NCBI GenBank assembly: GCA_039917615.1
Contig: JBDSJD010000027.1
Span: 1-64,000 of the forward strand
Length of the DNA stretch: 64,000 nucleotides
Direction: 5' to 3'
Source: ZC4RG30 sp039917615
GTDB taxonomy: Bacteria; Pseudomonadota; Gammaproteobacteria; Steroidobacterales; Steroidobacteraceae
The translations under genes were made by a program, and so were the position numbers. Under the pieces are notes generated by a model that was not told where the DNA came from, did not search any database, and saw only the letters and a list, made by a program, of their open reading frames with translations. Numbering within the stretch: the stretch's first letter is position 1; every line of letters begins with the position of its first letter. Shown here piece after piece: positions 16,905 through 26,404 of this stretch.

Positions 16905-18412
16905 CAATGCTTGCCCTGGTGGTCGAGCACGAAAGTCAGCGCAAAGCGGGCGCCGAAGCCGGTGATCTCGGTGGGCACATGCGCCAGTCCCCCGCGGCGA
17001 GTAGCCGATGACAGGTCGATGTGGGCCCAGGGGATGTCATCGGGTACGAAACGCTTGAGAAAGCGGGTGGCCAGTATGTGGTCGCCCTTGCCATCGACGG
17101 CGCACTGCGCGATGTCGGCAGTGGAACTCTCAAGATCGGTGTCGAAGTCGTCGGGCAGCGGAAACTGCCACAGTCGCTCGCCGCTGGCGCTGCTCGCCGC
17201 GAGCGCGCGTTGCGCCAATGGGTCATCGGTGGACAGCAGGCCGCTCATGCGTTCTGTCAGCGCATACACGCAGGCCCCGGTCAGCGTGGCGAAGTCCAGA
17301 ATCGCGCGTGGTTTGCGGCGCGCCGCCAGTGTCAAGGTGTCGGCCAGCGCCATGCGTCCTTCCGCATCGCTGTGGATTACCTGGATGGTGGTGCCATTCA
17401 TGGCGCGGACCACTTCCTGTGGCCGATAGGCCTTCGGGCCGATGTTGTTCTCGGTAATGGCAAGCCAGGCATCGATGGCGATGGTTGCGCGCAATTGCGC
17501 GGCCGCGACAATCGTGGCCAGTGCCACGGCGCTGCCTGCCATGTCTGTGTGCATGTCGAGCATGGACTTGTGCGGCTTGAGGTTGGTGCCGCCCGTGTCG
17601 AACAGCACGCCCTTGCCAACCAAAGCCAGATCGGGTCGACCGCCACCCTTCGCACGCTTGCGACGTGGAACGTAACTCAGTTGTGCGATGCCTGCGTCAC
17701 GGCGCGGATTGCCGCGACTCACAGCGAGAAAGGCACCCGCGCCCAGACGCGCCAGCGCGGCTTCGCTATACCAGCGCAGGCGCAGCCCATGCCGTCGCGC
17801 CAGCAGGGCAAGCACGCGTCGATAGGCGCTTGCATCCAGTACGTTGGGTGGCAGTGCGGTCAGGTGACGAACCAGGTTAGTGGCTTCTGCCGTGCGTTCG
17901 GCGCGCGTCGAGTCGAGCGATGAATCGCCATATGCGTCGACGTTGGTGAGCGTCTTTTGTTTGCCCGGCCGGGATTTGTCGCTGGGCAGGGGGAAGCCGT
18001 GTGCTGCCAGTGCGGCGTACAACGCCTCCTGCCAGGCGGCGCGTCGCTGCGGCGTCGTCTGCGCGATGATTGCGATACGCAGCGGTTCCGGCCGATTGGC
18101 GAAGGCGCGCTGTGCCAGCAGACCCGCTACGCGCAGCAGTTCAAAACTTGTCGCATCCGCACGGCAGTAGCCGATTACACCCAGTGTCTGCCGACGGTTG
18201 TCGAGTGTGACAGTGCGTATATCAGCATGCGAAACCTTTGCCATCGCATGCAGTGTCTGCCAGCGGCTGGCATCTGGAAGGCCTGCCGACGGATGTGCGT
18301 CCGTTGGCAGCAGCAACAAGACCGCGTCGTATCGGTCCAGTGAAGCGGATGCCGGGAGGCCGGATTTGAGGGTCAGGCGGGGGGACTTGAGAAGAGGCAG
18401 CAGGGATGGCAT
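16904..18412 (-). CDS. M17 family leucyl aminopeptidase-like protein
   Basis: A 502-residue cytosolic metallo-aminopeptidase. The C-terminal catalytic domain has the first metal site in GKGVLFDTGGTNLKP, an Asp in HTDMAGSAV and the signature HSDAEGRMAL (canonical NTDAEGR). The N-terminal domain is divergent. It precedes pyrC with a 1-base overlap and is divergent from aceE. It is not the classic PepA: the Ser in the signature and the N-domain place it in a side branch of M17, so the exact substrate preference is uncertain. Confidence 0.85.
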   Translation of the reverse strand: MPSLLPLLKSPRLTLKSGLPASASLDRYDAVLLLLPTDAHPSAGLPDASRWQTLHAMAKVSHADIRTVTLDNRRQTLGVIGYCRADATSFELLRVAGLLAQRAFANRPEPLRIAIIAQTTPQRRAAWQEALYAALAAHGFPLPSDKSRPGKQKTLTNVDAYGDSSLDSTRAERTAEATNLVRHLTALPPNVLDASAYRRVLALLARRHGLRLRWYSEAALARLGAGAFLAVSRGNPRRDAGIAQLSYVPRRKRAKGGGRPDLALVGKGVLFDTGGTNLKPHKSMLDMHTDMAGSAVALATIVAAAQLRATIAIDAWLAITENNIGPKAYRPQEVVRAMNGTTIQVIHSDAEGRMALADTLTLAARRKPRAILDFATLTGACVYALTERMSGLLSTDDPLAQRALAASSASGERLWQFPLPDDFDTDLESSTADIAQCAVDGKGDHILATRFLKRFVPDDIPWAHIDLSSATRRGGLAHVPTEITGFGARFALTFVLDHQGKH

Positions 18413-18551
18413 TTACACAGGCGGTTTGCTTGACCGAACATGGCTAAAACCGGATCATCGCGCGCGTCCTTCAAGGGACGCTTGCGGCATCGTAGCACAG
18501 CGCCACTATTGACTTTTTTCCCGTTAAAGGGGTGCCGCAAAGGCAGGACCA
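18413..18551. promoter_or_regulatory. Divergent promoter region of aceE and the aminopeptidase gene
   Basis: A 139-base spacer. A 6-bp inverted repeat (18464-18469 with 18476-18481) lies in it, and TTGACT occurs near 18509 upstream of aceE, but no matching -10 is clear. AGGCAGGA at 18541-18548 is the aceE ribosome site. I see no recognisable PdhR operator. Confidence 0.4.
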
Positions 18552-21215
18552 ATGACTGACGTCCAGAATATCCAGGACCAGGATCCGGAAGAAACCCGCG
18601 AGTGGCTTGAATCGATCGATTCGGTGATCCGCACCGGCGGTGGAACGCGCGCCCACTTTCTGCTCGAGCGACTGATTGATCGCGCCCGTCGCTCTGGCGC
18701 CTATCTGCCGTTCAAACCGAACACGGCCTACGTGAATACCATTCCTGTCGCGCAGGAGCCCAGCTACCCCGGCGATCGCGCGCTGGAAAAACGCCTTGAA
18801 GCCTACATGCGCTGGAACGCCGTGGCCATGGTGCAACAGGCGAACAAGACCTCTTCGGAATACGGCGGGCACCTGGCAAGCTACGCCTCTTCATCCACGC
18901 TGTATGAAGTGGGCTTCAATCATTTCTGGCGCGGTGCTTCCGACCAGCATCCCGGCGACATGATTTTCATGCAGGGCCACAGTTCGCCAGGCGTGTACGC
19001 GCGCGCGTATCTTGAAGGCCGCCTGGGGGAATCGCAGCTGCAACGCTTCCGGCATGAAGTGGGCGGCGGTGGTCTGTCGTCCTATCCGCACCCGTGGCTC
19101 ATGCCGGATTTCTGGCAGTTCCCCACCGTGTCGATGGGACTGGGCCCGATGATGGCCATCTACCAGGCGCGCTTCGTGCGTTACATGGAAAACCGCGGCA
19201 TGGTTGCGCCATCGGATCGCAAGGTGTGGGCATTCTGCGGCGACGGCGAAATGGACGAACCGGAGTCGATGGGTGCGCTCACCATGCCGGTGCGCGAAGG
19301 CCTGGACAACCTCGTGTTCGTCGTGAACTGCAATCTGCAGCGACTGGATGGGCCGGTGCGAGGCAATGGCAAGATCATCCAGGAACTCGAAGCCGCATTT
19401 CTGGGCGCGGGCTGGAATGTCATCAAAGTGCTGTGGGGCCGCCGCTGGGACCCGCTGCTCGCCAAGGACACCAACGGCGTCCTGCACCAGCTCATGGAGT
19501 CCTGTGTCGACGGCGAGTTCCAGAACTTCAAGGCCAAGGGCGGCGCGTACACGCGCCAGCACTTCTTTGGCAAGCATCCGGAAACCGCCGCCATGGTGGC
19601 CAACATGTCCGACGACGACATCTGGCGCCTGAAGCGTGGCGGCCACGATGCGCAGAAGGTCTATGCGGCCTATGCCGCGGCCATCGCGCACAAGGGCCAG
19701 CCCACCGTCATTCTGGCGCACACCGTAAAGGGCTTTGGCCTCGGCAAGTCCGCCGAAGGCCAGATGGTTGCGCACCAGCAGAAGAAGATGGATGTGGAGT
19801 CGCTCGCGAGCTTCCGCACCAATCTCGGCATTCAGCTCACTGACGACGACATCGCGCGATTCTCGTTCCGCAAGCCCGCGGAAGACAGCGACGAGATCCG
19901 CTATCTCAAGGCGCGTCGCGAAGCGCTCGGCGGCTATCTGCCCAGCCGAAACGTCAAGGTTCCCGCCCTCCAGATCCCAGCACTCGAGACCTTCAAGGCT
20001 TTGCTGGATGGCAGTGGTGATCGGGAGATCTCGACCACCATGGCCTTCGTGCGCATGCTGACCGCGCTGCTGAAGGACAAGAACATCGGCAAGAACATCG
20101 TGCCGATAGTGCCCGACGAAGCGCGCACCTTCGGCATGGAAGGCCTGTTCCGTCAGATCGGCATCTACTCTGCAGTTGGTCAGCTCTACACGCCGCAGGA
20201 TTCCGACCAGCTCATGTCCTATAAGGAGGACAAGAAGGGTCAGATGCTTGAGGAGGGCATCAACGAGGCTGGCTCGATGTGTTCATGGATCGCGGCCGGC
20301 ACGGCCTATGCGAACCATGGTCAGAGCATGGTGCCGTTCTACATCTACTACTCCATGTTCGGCTTCCAGCGCGTGGGTGACTTCATCTGGGCGGCGGGCG
20401 ATATCCAGGCGCGCGGCTTCCTGCTGGGCGCGACCGCTGGCCGCACTACGCTGGCGGGCGAAGGCCTGCAGCATCAGGACGGCCACAGCCAGATCGTCGC
20501 GACCACTGTGCCCAGTTGCCGGGCGTATGACCCGGCCTATGCCTACGAGCTGACAGTGATCATTCACGACGGCCTGCAGAAGATGTACGTCGAGCAGCAG
20601 AACATCTTCTACTACCTGTCGGTGATGAACGAGAACTACCTGCAGCCCCCGATGCCGCCGGATGTGAGCGAAGGAATACTGAAGGGCGCCTACCTGCTTA
20701 AAGGTGGTTCGCCTGGCAAGCTGCGAGCGACGCTGCTGGGTTCCGGCACCATCCTGCGCGAAGTGAATGCCGCAGCTGAAATCCTCGAGAACGACTATAA
20801 AATCCCGACGGATGTGTTCTCGGTTACCAGTTTCAGCGAGCTGCGTCGCGAGGCGCTCAACGTGGAACGCGACAACCTGCTGCATCCGGACCGGGCGCCG
20901 CAGTTGGCCTATGTGCAGCGGTTGTTCAAGGACCGCACGCAGCCGGTCATTGCGGCCACGGACAACATGCGGCTGGTGCCGGACCAGATCCGGCAATGGA
21001 TGCCCGGCCGGTACGTCACGCTGGGCACCGACGGATTCGGTCGCAGCGATGGTCGCGCGAAATTGCGCGAGCATTTCGAAGTGGATCGGCGTTTTGTCGT
21101 GCTGGCGGCATTGAAGGCGCTGGCCGATGAAGGCTCCATTGACCGCTCTGTTCTGGTGGATGCCGTGAAGAAGCTCGGCGTCGATCCGGACAAAGCCAAT
21201 CCGCTGAACAGTTGA
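18552..21215 (+). CDS. aceE: Pyruvate dehydrogenase E1 component (homodimeric)
   Basis: The ThDP-dependent decarboxylating subunit of the pyruvate dehydrogenase complex, converting pyruvate to hydroxyethyl-ThDP and passing acetyl to the E2 lipoyl groups. Its 887 residues match the single-chain gammaproteobacterial E1. The ThDP/Mg motif is GDGEMDEPES, ending with the Asn in VVNCNLQRLDGP. The transketolase-like pyrimidine and C-terminal domains follow in order. It heads an operon with aceF 9 bases downstream and lpd overlapping aceF. A ribosome site AGGCAGGA precedes the ATG. Confidence 0.96.
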   Translation: MTDVQNIQDQDPEETREWLESIDSVIRTGGGTRAHFLLERLIDRARRSGAYLPFKPNTAYVNTIPVAQEPSYPGDRALEKRLEAYMRWNAVAMVQQANKTSSEYGGHLASYASSSTLYEVGFNHFWRGASDQHPGDMIFMQGHSSPGVYARAYLEGRLGESQLQRFRHEVGGGGLSSYPHPWLMPDFWQFPTVSMGLGPMMAIYQARFVRYMENRGMVAPSDRKVWAFCGDGEMDEPESMGALTMPVREGLDNLVFVVNCNLQRLDGPVRGNGKIIQELEAAFLGAGWNVIKVLWGRRWDPLLAKDTNGVLHQLMESCVDGEFQNFKAKGGAYTRQHFFGKHPETAAMVANMSDDDIWRLKRGGHDAQKVYAAYAAAIAHKGQPTVILAHTVKGFGLGKSAEGQMVAHQQKKMDVESLASFRTNLGIQLTDDDIARFSFRKPAEDSDEIRYLKARREALGGYLPSRNVKVPALQIPALETFKALLDGSGDREISTTMAFVRMLTALLKDKNIGKNIVPIVPDEARTFGMEGLFRQIGIYSAVGQLYTPQDSDQLMSYKEDKKGQMLEEGINEAGSMCSWIAAGTAYANHGQSMVPFYIYYSMFGFQRVGDFIWAAGDIQARGFLLGATAGRTTLAGEGLQHQDGHSQIVATTVPSCRAYDPAYAYELTVIIHDGLQKMYVEQQNIFYYLSVMNENYLQPPMPPDVSEGILKGAYLLKGGSPGKLRATLLGSGTILREVNAAAEILENDYKIPTDVFSVTSFSELRREALNVERDNLLHPDRAPQLAYVQRLFKDRTQPVIAATDNMRLVPDQIRQWMPGRYVTLGTDGFGRSDGRAKLREHFEVDRRFVVLAALKALADEGSIDRSVLVDAVKKLGVDPDKANPLNS

Positions 21216-21224
21216 GGGCTGCGC

Positions 21225-22823
21225 GTGTCCCAGACAATTGAATTGCGCCTGCCCGACCTCGGCAGCTTTTCGGAAGTCTCAGTCATCGATGTATTGGTGA
21301 AGGTGGGAGACACGGTCGAAGTCGACACGCCGCTGGTCACTCTTGAAACCGAGAAGGCGACTATGGACGTGCCTTCAATCGCCGCTGGCGTGGTCGAAGC
21401 CGTGCACGTGCAGGCCGGTAGCAGGGTCTCCGAAGGTGCGTTGATCGTCACCCTGCGCGGTGCAGCCGCTACCGTAGTCGCAAATGCACCGGCTGCTGCG
21501 GCTGCAACCGCGCCCCCCGCTGCAGCGGCGGCAGCAGCACCGATTACAATTGAAGTGCGCTTGCCGGACATGGGCAACTTCACCGAAGTCGGCGTCATCG
21601 AGGTGCTGGTCAAGCCGGGCGACAAGGTCGAAATCGACACGCCACTGGTCACTCTGGAAACCGAGAAAGCCACGATGGATGTGCCATCGACCGCCGCCGG
21701 CACGGTTCAGTCCGTGCATGTGCAGGCGGGTGGCAAGATATCCGCAGGCGGACTTGTAGTTACGTTGAGCGCAGTTGCGAGCGCGGCAGCGCCGGCGCCC
21801 GCTGTTGCTGTGGTGGGGGCCGCGCCAACACCGCCCGCGCCTGTGGCCACGAAGCCCGCACCTGCGGCACCAGCTTCGCGAGCTGGCAGCCTGCCACCCA
21901 TAGGCGAAGCGGGCTTCGGCAAGGCGCATGCGGGCCCGTCGGTGCGCAAGCTGGCGCGTGAACTGGGCGTGGATCTAGGCCGCGTGAAGGGCACGGGCCA
22001 GCGCACCCGCATCACCCACGATGACGTCAAGGCCTGGGTCAAGCAGATCCTGTCCGGCGGCAGCGTGGCCGCTGGTCCGGCGTTGCCGCAAGTGCCGACA
22101 GTGGATTTCGCGAAGTTCGGTCCGGTGGAGATCAAGCCGCTCGGACGCATCCAGAAGATTTCCGGCAGCCGGCTGCATGCCAGCTGGGTCAACCTGCCAC
22201 ATGTCACGCAATACGATGAAGCGGACATCACTGACCTGGAAGTCGAACGCGCGAAGCTCAAGGACAAGGCGACCGCTGCAGGTGTGAAGCTCACCCCGCT
22301 AGCCTTCATCGTGCGTGCCGTGGTGCTCGCGCTGCGCGAGTATCCGACCTTCAACGCATCGTTCGACGCCTCGGGCGAGAACATGGTGCTGAAGAAATAC
22401 ATGCACATTGGTTTTGCGGCCGACACGCCCAATGGCCTGCTGGTGCCGGTCATCCAGAACGCCGACAAGCTTGATGTCTATGGCATTGCCCGCGCGCTAG
22501 CTGAGTTGTCGGATCGCGCCCGCAAGGGCACGCTCAAGGGCAGCGAGATGCAGGGCGGCACCTTCACCGTCTCGAGCCTGGGTGGCATCGGCGGCACGGC
22601 CTTCACGCCGATCATCAACGCCCCGGAAGTGGCCATCCTGGGAGTGTCACGCACGCAGACCAAACCCATCTGGCAGACCGACAAGTTCGTGCCGCGCCAG
22701 ATGCTGCCGCTTTCGCTTTCCTATGATCACCGCATGATTGATGGTGCATTGGGTGCGCGCTTTGCTGTGCATCTGTCGAAGCTGCTGGCCGACCCGGCCG
22801 CGCTGCTGGCAGGTGCCCTTTGA
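21225..22823 (+). CDS. aceF: Pyruvate dehydrogenase E2, dihydrolipoamide acetyltransferase
   Basis: A 532-residue core subunit that transfers acetyl from lipoyl groups to CoA. It contains two lipoyl domains (about residues 4-78 and 107-182), each with the lipoylated Lys in ETEKATMDVPS, separated by Ala/Pro-rich linkers. A peripheral-subunit-binding domain is at about 229-268 (PSVRKLARELGVDL) and the catalytic domain carries YDHRMIDGALGARF near the C-terminus. The start is GTG at 21225 with GAGGG just upstream. The two lipoyl segments are nearly identical at DNA level. Confidence 0.95.
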   Translation: MSQTIELRLPDLGSFSEVSVIDVLVKVGDTVEVDTPLVTLETEKATMDVPSIAAGVVEAVHVQAGSRVSEGALIVTLRGAAATVVANAPAAAAATAPPAAAAAAAPITIEVRLPDMGNFTEVGVIEVLVKPGDKVEIDTPLVTLETEKATMDVPSTAAGTVQSVHVQAGGKISAGGLVVTLSAVASAAAPAPAVAVVGAAPTPPAPVATKPAPAAPASRAGSLPPIGEAGFGKAHAGPSVRKLARELGVDLGRVKGTGQRTRITHDDVKAWVKQILSGGSVAAGPALPQVPTVDFAKFGPVEIKPLGRIQKISGSRLHASWVNLPHVTQYDEADITDLEVERAKLKDKATAAGVKLTPLAFIVRAVVLALREYPTFNASFDASGENMVLKKYMHIGFAADTPNGLLVPVIQNADKLDVYGIARALAELSDRARKGTLKGSEMQGGTFTVSSLGGIGGTAFTPIINAPEVAILGVSRTQTKPIWQTDKFVPRQMLPLSLSYDHRMIDGALGARFAVHLSKLLADPAALLAGAL

Positions 22824-24655
22824 GCGACGTTGAAATTGCAGTCCCGGATCTGGGCAATTTCGACGAAGTGTCGGTTGTCGAAGTCCTGGTCAAACCTGGC
22901 GAGACAGTTGAACTCGACACGCCGCTGATCACGCTCGAGACCGAGAAGGCGACGATGGATGTGCCATCGGTGGCCGCTGGTGCGGTGACGGCCGTGCTGG
23001 TCAAGGCCGGTGACAAGGTGCGCAAGGGCACGGTCATCGTGCGTATTGCAGCCACTGCAGCCGCACAGGTGGCCGGTGCAGCCAGGCCAGTTGCCGAGTC
23101 AACCGCCGCCGCCGCTGCCGCCGTCGCCGCCGCCGCTGCGGCCACACCTGTGGCAGCAGTTGCCAGCGCTCCCGTTGCCGCGGCAGCACTGCACGCTCCC
23201 GCGCCACCGACCGAACAGCCATTGATGCCACCGGGTCCCACACCAGACCGCAAGGTGGCGCTGCTGGTACTGGGTGGTGGTCCCGGGGGCTACACCGCCG
23301 CATTCCGCGCGGCTGACCTTGGTCTGCAGGTCACGCTCGTTGAGCGCTGGGAAAGTCTGGGCGGCGTATGCCTGAACGTGGGTTGCATTCCCTCCAAGGC
23401 ATTGCTGCATGCGGCCAAGGTTATCGACGAAGCCCATTCGATGTCGGCGCACGGCGTGTCCTTCGGCGAGCCGCAGGTGGATCTCGATAAGTTGCGCGCC
23501 TGGAAGAACAGCGTGATCCGCAAGCTGACTTCAGGTCTGACCGGGCTCGCGAAGCAGCGCAAGGTGGAAGTGGTGCGCGGCACTGGCAGGTTCGTGGGCA
23601 GCCGTGTCGTTGAAGTGACCGGTGCCGATGGCAAGACGCAGTTGATCGGCTTCGAAAACTGCATCATTGCGGCAGGCTCCGAACCCGTGAAACTGCCGTT
23701 TGTCCCGGTTGATCCGCGCATCATCGATTCCACCGGTGCGCTGGAACTGGGCGGCATCCCGAAGCGCATGCTGGTGATCGGCGGCGGCATCATCGGCCTC
23801 GAGATGGCCTGTGTGTACGACGCGCTGGGCACGAGGGTCTCGGTGGTGGAGCTCGGCGATCAACTGATGCCTGGCGCGGATATCGACCTAGTGAAGCCGC
23901 TGGAAAAACGGCTGAAAGCGCGTTACGAGCAGATCATGCTGGGCACGAAATCGACGCAGGTCGAGGCGCTGCCCGAAGGCATCCGAGTCAGCCTCGAAGC
24001 CGGCGGACAGACCACCACTGCCATTTATGATCGCGTGCTGGTGGCCGTGGGGCGAGTGCCCAATGGCAAACTCATCAATGCCGAAGCCGCAGGCGTTACC
24101 GTCAGCGAGCGCGGTTTCATACCCGTCGACAGGCAGATGCGCACGAATGTGCCGGGCATCTTCGCCATCGGCGACATCGTCGGTCAGCCCATGCTGGCGC
24201 ACAAGGCCACGCATGAAGCCAAGGTGGCCGCGGAAGTCGCGGCTGGTCACAAGGCGTATTTTGACGCACGCGTCATTCCGTCGGTGGCTTACACCGATCC
24301 GGAAGTGGCCTGGGTCGGCGTGACAGAAGGTCAGGCAAAACGCGATGGCCTTGATTTCCGCAAGGCGGCGTTTCCCTGGGCGGCAAGCGGACGCTCGCTG
24401 TCGATTGGCCGCGATGAGGGTTTCACAAAGCTGCTCGTCGATGCTGGCAGCAACCGCATCATCGGTGGTGGCATCGTCGGCCCCAACGCAGGTGAGCTGA
24501 TCGCCGAAGTGGCGTTGGCTATCGAGTTGGGAGCCGATGCGGCAGATGTCGGCCTCACTATCCATCCCCATCCCACGCTGTCCGAGAGCATAGGGATGAC
24601 GGCTGAAGCGCTCGAAGGCACGCTGACCGATCTGTACATGCCGAAGAAGGGCTGA
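22820..24655 (+). CDS. lpdA: Dihydrolipoamide dehydrogenase (E3) with N-terminal lipoyl domain
   Basis: A flavoprotein that reoxidises dihydrolipoyl groups with NAD. The 611-residue length comes from an N-terminal lipoyl domain (about 1-76, ETEKATMDVPS) and a long Ala-rich linker ahead of the standard E3. The FAD site is LVLGGGPGGYTAAFRA, the redox disulfide GGVCLNVGCIPSK, the NAD site VIGGGIIGLEMA and the catalytic His-Glu HPHPTLSE. It starts at a TTG that overlaps the aceF stop by four bases (TTGA). Lipoylated E3 is known from Neisseria and some xanthomonads. Confidence 0.95.
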   Translation: MSDVEIAVPDLGNFDEVSVVEVLVKPGETVELDTPLITLETEKATMDVPSVAAGAVTAVLVKAGDKVRKGTVIVRIAATAAAQVAGAARPVAESTAAAAAAVAAAAAATPVAAVASAPVAAAALHAPAPPTEQPLMPPGPTPDRKVALLVLGGGPGGYTAAFRAADLGLQVTLVERWESLGGVCLNVGCIPSKALLHAAKVIDEAHSMSAHGVSFGEPQVDLDKLRAWKNSVIRKLTSGLTGLAKQRKVEVVRGTGRFVGSRVVEVTGADGKTQLIGFENCIIAAGSEPVKLPFVPVDPRIIDSTGALELGGIPKRMLVIGGGIIGLEMACVYDALGTRVSVVELGDQLMPGADIDLVKPLEKRLKARYEQIMLGTKSTQVEALPEGIRVSLEAGGQTTTAIYDRVLVAVGRVPNGKLINAEAAGVTVSERGFIPVDRQMRTNVPGIFAIGDIVGQPMLAHKATHEAKVAAEVAAGHKAYFDARVIPSVAYTDPEVAWVGVTEGQAKRDGLDFRKAAFPWAASGRSLSIGRDEGFTKLLVDAGSNRIIGGGIVGPNAGELIAEVALAIELGADAADVGLTIHPHPTLSESIGMTAEALEGTLTDLYMPKKG

Positions 24656-24666
24656 TCCTCTTGACA

Positions 24667-25335
24667 ATGTCGTCTTCATCGATCCTCCGTCTGTTCACCG
24701 ATTTCATTTGTCCTTTCTGCTTCATCGCCGAACAGAGCACGGTGCCACGATTGTTGGCGACATACGAACTGGACCTGGATTGGTGCGGGTTTGAGTTGCA
24801 TCCGGAGACGCCCCGCGGCGGTCGAGAGCTGTCGACCTTGTTTCCCGGCGTCGATCTGGCATCGTTGCACGAACGAACGCGTCGCTTCGCCGCGCAATTC
24901 GGCGTCTCGGGTATCAAGCCGCCCGACCGAATCCAGAGTAGCCGCCGCGCTCTGGCCGTCGCAGAATTTGCGCGCGTCAACGGCCGACTGGAGGCATTCC
25001 GCGCCGCCGCCTTCGAAGGTCACTGGCGGCAGAGCAAGAATCTGGAGAGCGACGTCGATCTCGCTGCGCTCGCCGTAATGGCTGACCTCGATTCAGACGG
25101 GGCGCTTGCCGCAGCGGACGATGCCGTCTATCTGGCACGCGTCGACACGCGCCAGGCGCAGGCTCGTTCGGCTGGCATCAGCGGCATCCCCACATTCATT
25201 CTGGGACAAGCCATCATTGTCGGCTGTCAACCCTACGAAATCTTGGCGCAGGCCGCCGAAAGCGCCGGGGCGCGCCCCCGCTCCGCAAGCTACCCCCCAG
25301 TAATTTCCGAGCCTTGGGTCTCTTCCTGTGTGTGA
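24667..25335 (+). CDS. DsbA-family (FrnE-like) thioredoxin-fold oxidoreductase
   Basis: A 222-residue thioredoxin-fold protein with the active site FICPFCF near the N-terminus, an inserted helical domain and the cis-Pro loop GIPTFILG near residue 175. It lacks a signal peptide, so it is cytoplasmic like FrnE or 2-hydroxychromene-2-carboxylate isomerase relatives. The CPFC site favours a redox role. The ATG at 24667 is preferred over an in-frame TTG at 24661. It lies 11 bases after lpdA and may be read from the same transcript. Confidence 0.75.
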   Translation: MSSSSILRLFTDFICPFCFIAEQSTVPRLLATYELDLDWCGFELHPETPRGGRELSTLFPGVDLASLHERTRRFAAQFGVSGIKPPDRIQSSRRALAVAEFARVNGRLEAFRAAAFEGHWRQSKNLESDVDLAALAVMADLDSDGALAAADDAVYLARVDTRQAQARSAGISGIPTFILGQAIIVGCQPYEILAQAAESAGARPRSASYPPVISEPWVSSCV

Positions 25336-25341
25336 CGCAAG

Positions 25342-26292
25342 CTACCCCGGCAGGGCGTCGAAGAACGCGATCATCCGCCGCCGCATCGCCGCGTCGGGCT
25401 GGCGGCCCCGGCCGGCGGCGAGGTTGTCGCGCATATATTCCGGCTTGTCGGTGCCCGGGATCACCGCGGTGACCGCCGGGTGGGAGATCAGGAATTTCAG
25501 CAGCACCTGGGCCCAGGTGGTGCAGTCGATCTCTTTGGCCCAGTCCGGCAGAGGGGTGGTGCCGATCCGCTTGAACAGGGCGTTGCGTCCGAAGGGGAGG
25601 TTGGTCACCACAGCGGCGCCGATATCCTGGGCCAGCGGCAGGAGCTCAGCCTCGGCCTCGCGGTCGCCGAGGGAGTAGTTCACCTCCAGGAAGTCCGGCT
25701 TGTCGCGTCGCATGATGGCGGCCATCGCGGGATAGTCGGCGTCGATGGAGTTGGCGATCCCCCAGTAGCGGCAAATGCCCTTGGCCTTCCATTCGCGGAA
25801 CTGGCCGGTATCGAAGTTCGGGTCATTGACCATGTGGGCGTGCATCAGATCGAATTTCTGAACCCGCAGCCGCTGCTGCGAGCGCTTCAAGGAAACCTCC
25901 CGCTGCTCGACGGTCTCTTTGGCGTAGGCCTTGGTGGCAATGAACACTTTGTCGTGAGCCTTCAGGGCCGTGAGGATGTCGCCCACCCGCTCCTCGGCCG
26001 TGCCGTAAGCGGCGGCGGTGTCGATCATGCCCCTGCCGCCGGTCATCAGGAGCCGGACCACCTCGGTGCGCTCGGCCATCTTCGCGGGATCGTTTTCCCA
26101 CTGGAAGACGAGCGAGGTGCCGATGCCCACCACGGGGATCTGCTCGCCCCCGCGGGGGATCGGCTTATGCAGGATCCGCCCTGACTCCGACGCAGCAGCG
26201 GCCAGAGCCAGGTTGGGTAGGACGGCGAGCGCAGGGGCGGCTGCGGCGGCGGCCAGTACGTAGCGGCGGGACAGGTTGCGGGGGTGGGTCAC
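25342..26292 (-). CDS. Tat-exported aldo/keto reductase
   Basis: A 316-residue aldo/keto reductase. From the GTG at 26292 (AAGGA 8 bases upstream) the N-terminus reads NLSRRYVLAAAA, a twin-arginine signal with a cleavage region near ALAAAAS. The catalytic tetrad is visible as Asp and Tyr in MIDTAAAYG, Lys in ATKAYAK and His in LMHAHM. The usual NADP-binding C-terminal segment (VIPGTDKPEYMRDNL) is present. Export of an enzyme needing NADP is odd, so the cofactor would have to be loaded before folding. It is the last gene of a minus-strand group with three exported orphans beside the rhamnonate genes. A role as a sugar dehydrogenase is possible but unproven. Confidence 0.78.
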   Translation of the reverse strand: MTHPRNLSRRYVLAAAAAAPALAVLPNLALAAAASESGRILHKPIPRGGEQIPVVGIGTSLVFQWENDPAKMAERTEVVRLLMTGGRGMIDTAAAYGTAEERVGDILTALKAHDKVFIATKAYAKETVEQREVSLKRSQQRLRVQKFDLMHAHMVNDPNFDTGQFREWKAKGICRYWGIANSIDADYPAMAAIMRRDKPDFLEVNYSLGDREAEAELLPLAQDIGAAVVTNLPFGRNALFKRIGTTPLPDWAKEIDCTTWAQVLLKFLISHPAVTAVIPGTDKPEYMRDNLAAGRGRQPDAAMRRRMIAFFDALPG

Positions 26293-26404
26293 TGGTGGTT
26301 TCCTTCGGGTGGAGGTGAGAGGGCGGCGGAGCGGCGTTTCTGGGTCTTGCCGAGCCACACGGCGGTCATCGTATTGTCAGCCAATCGGTGAAATTGCTTA
26401 AGCA

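Noticed and set aside
18464..18481. Terminator hairpin before aceE
   Set aside because: Six-base stem without a T-tract and located in a divergent promoter region, so it cannot terminate an upstream gene.
18891..19775. Minus-strand open frame inside aceE
   Set aside because: Antisense of a conserved gene with typical shadow composition and no ribosome site.
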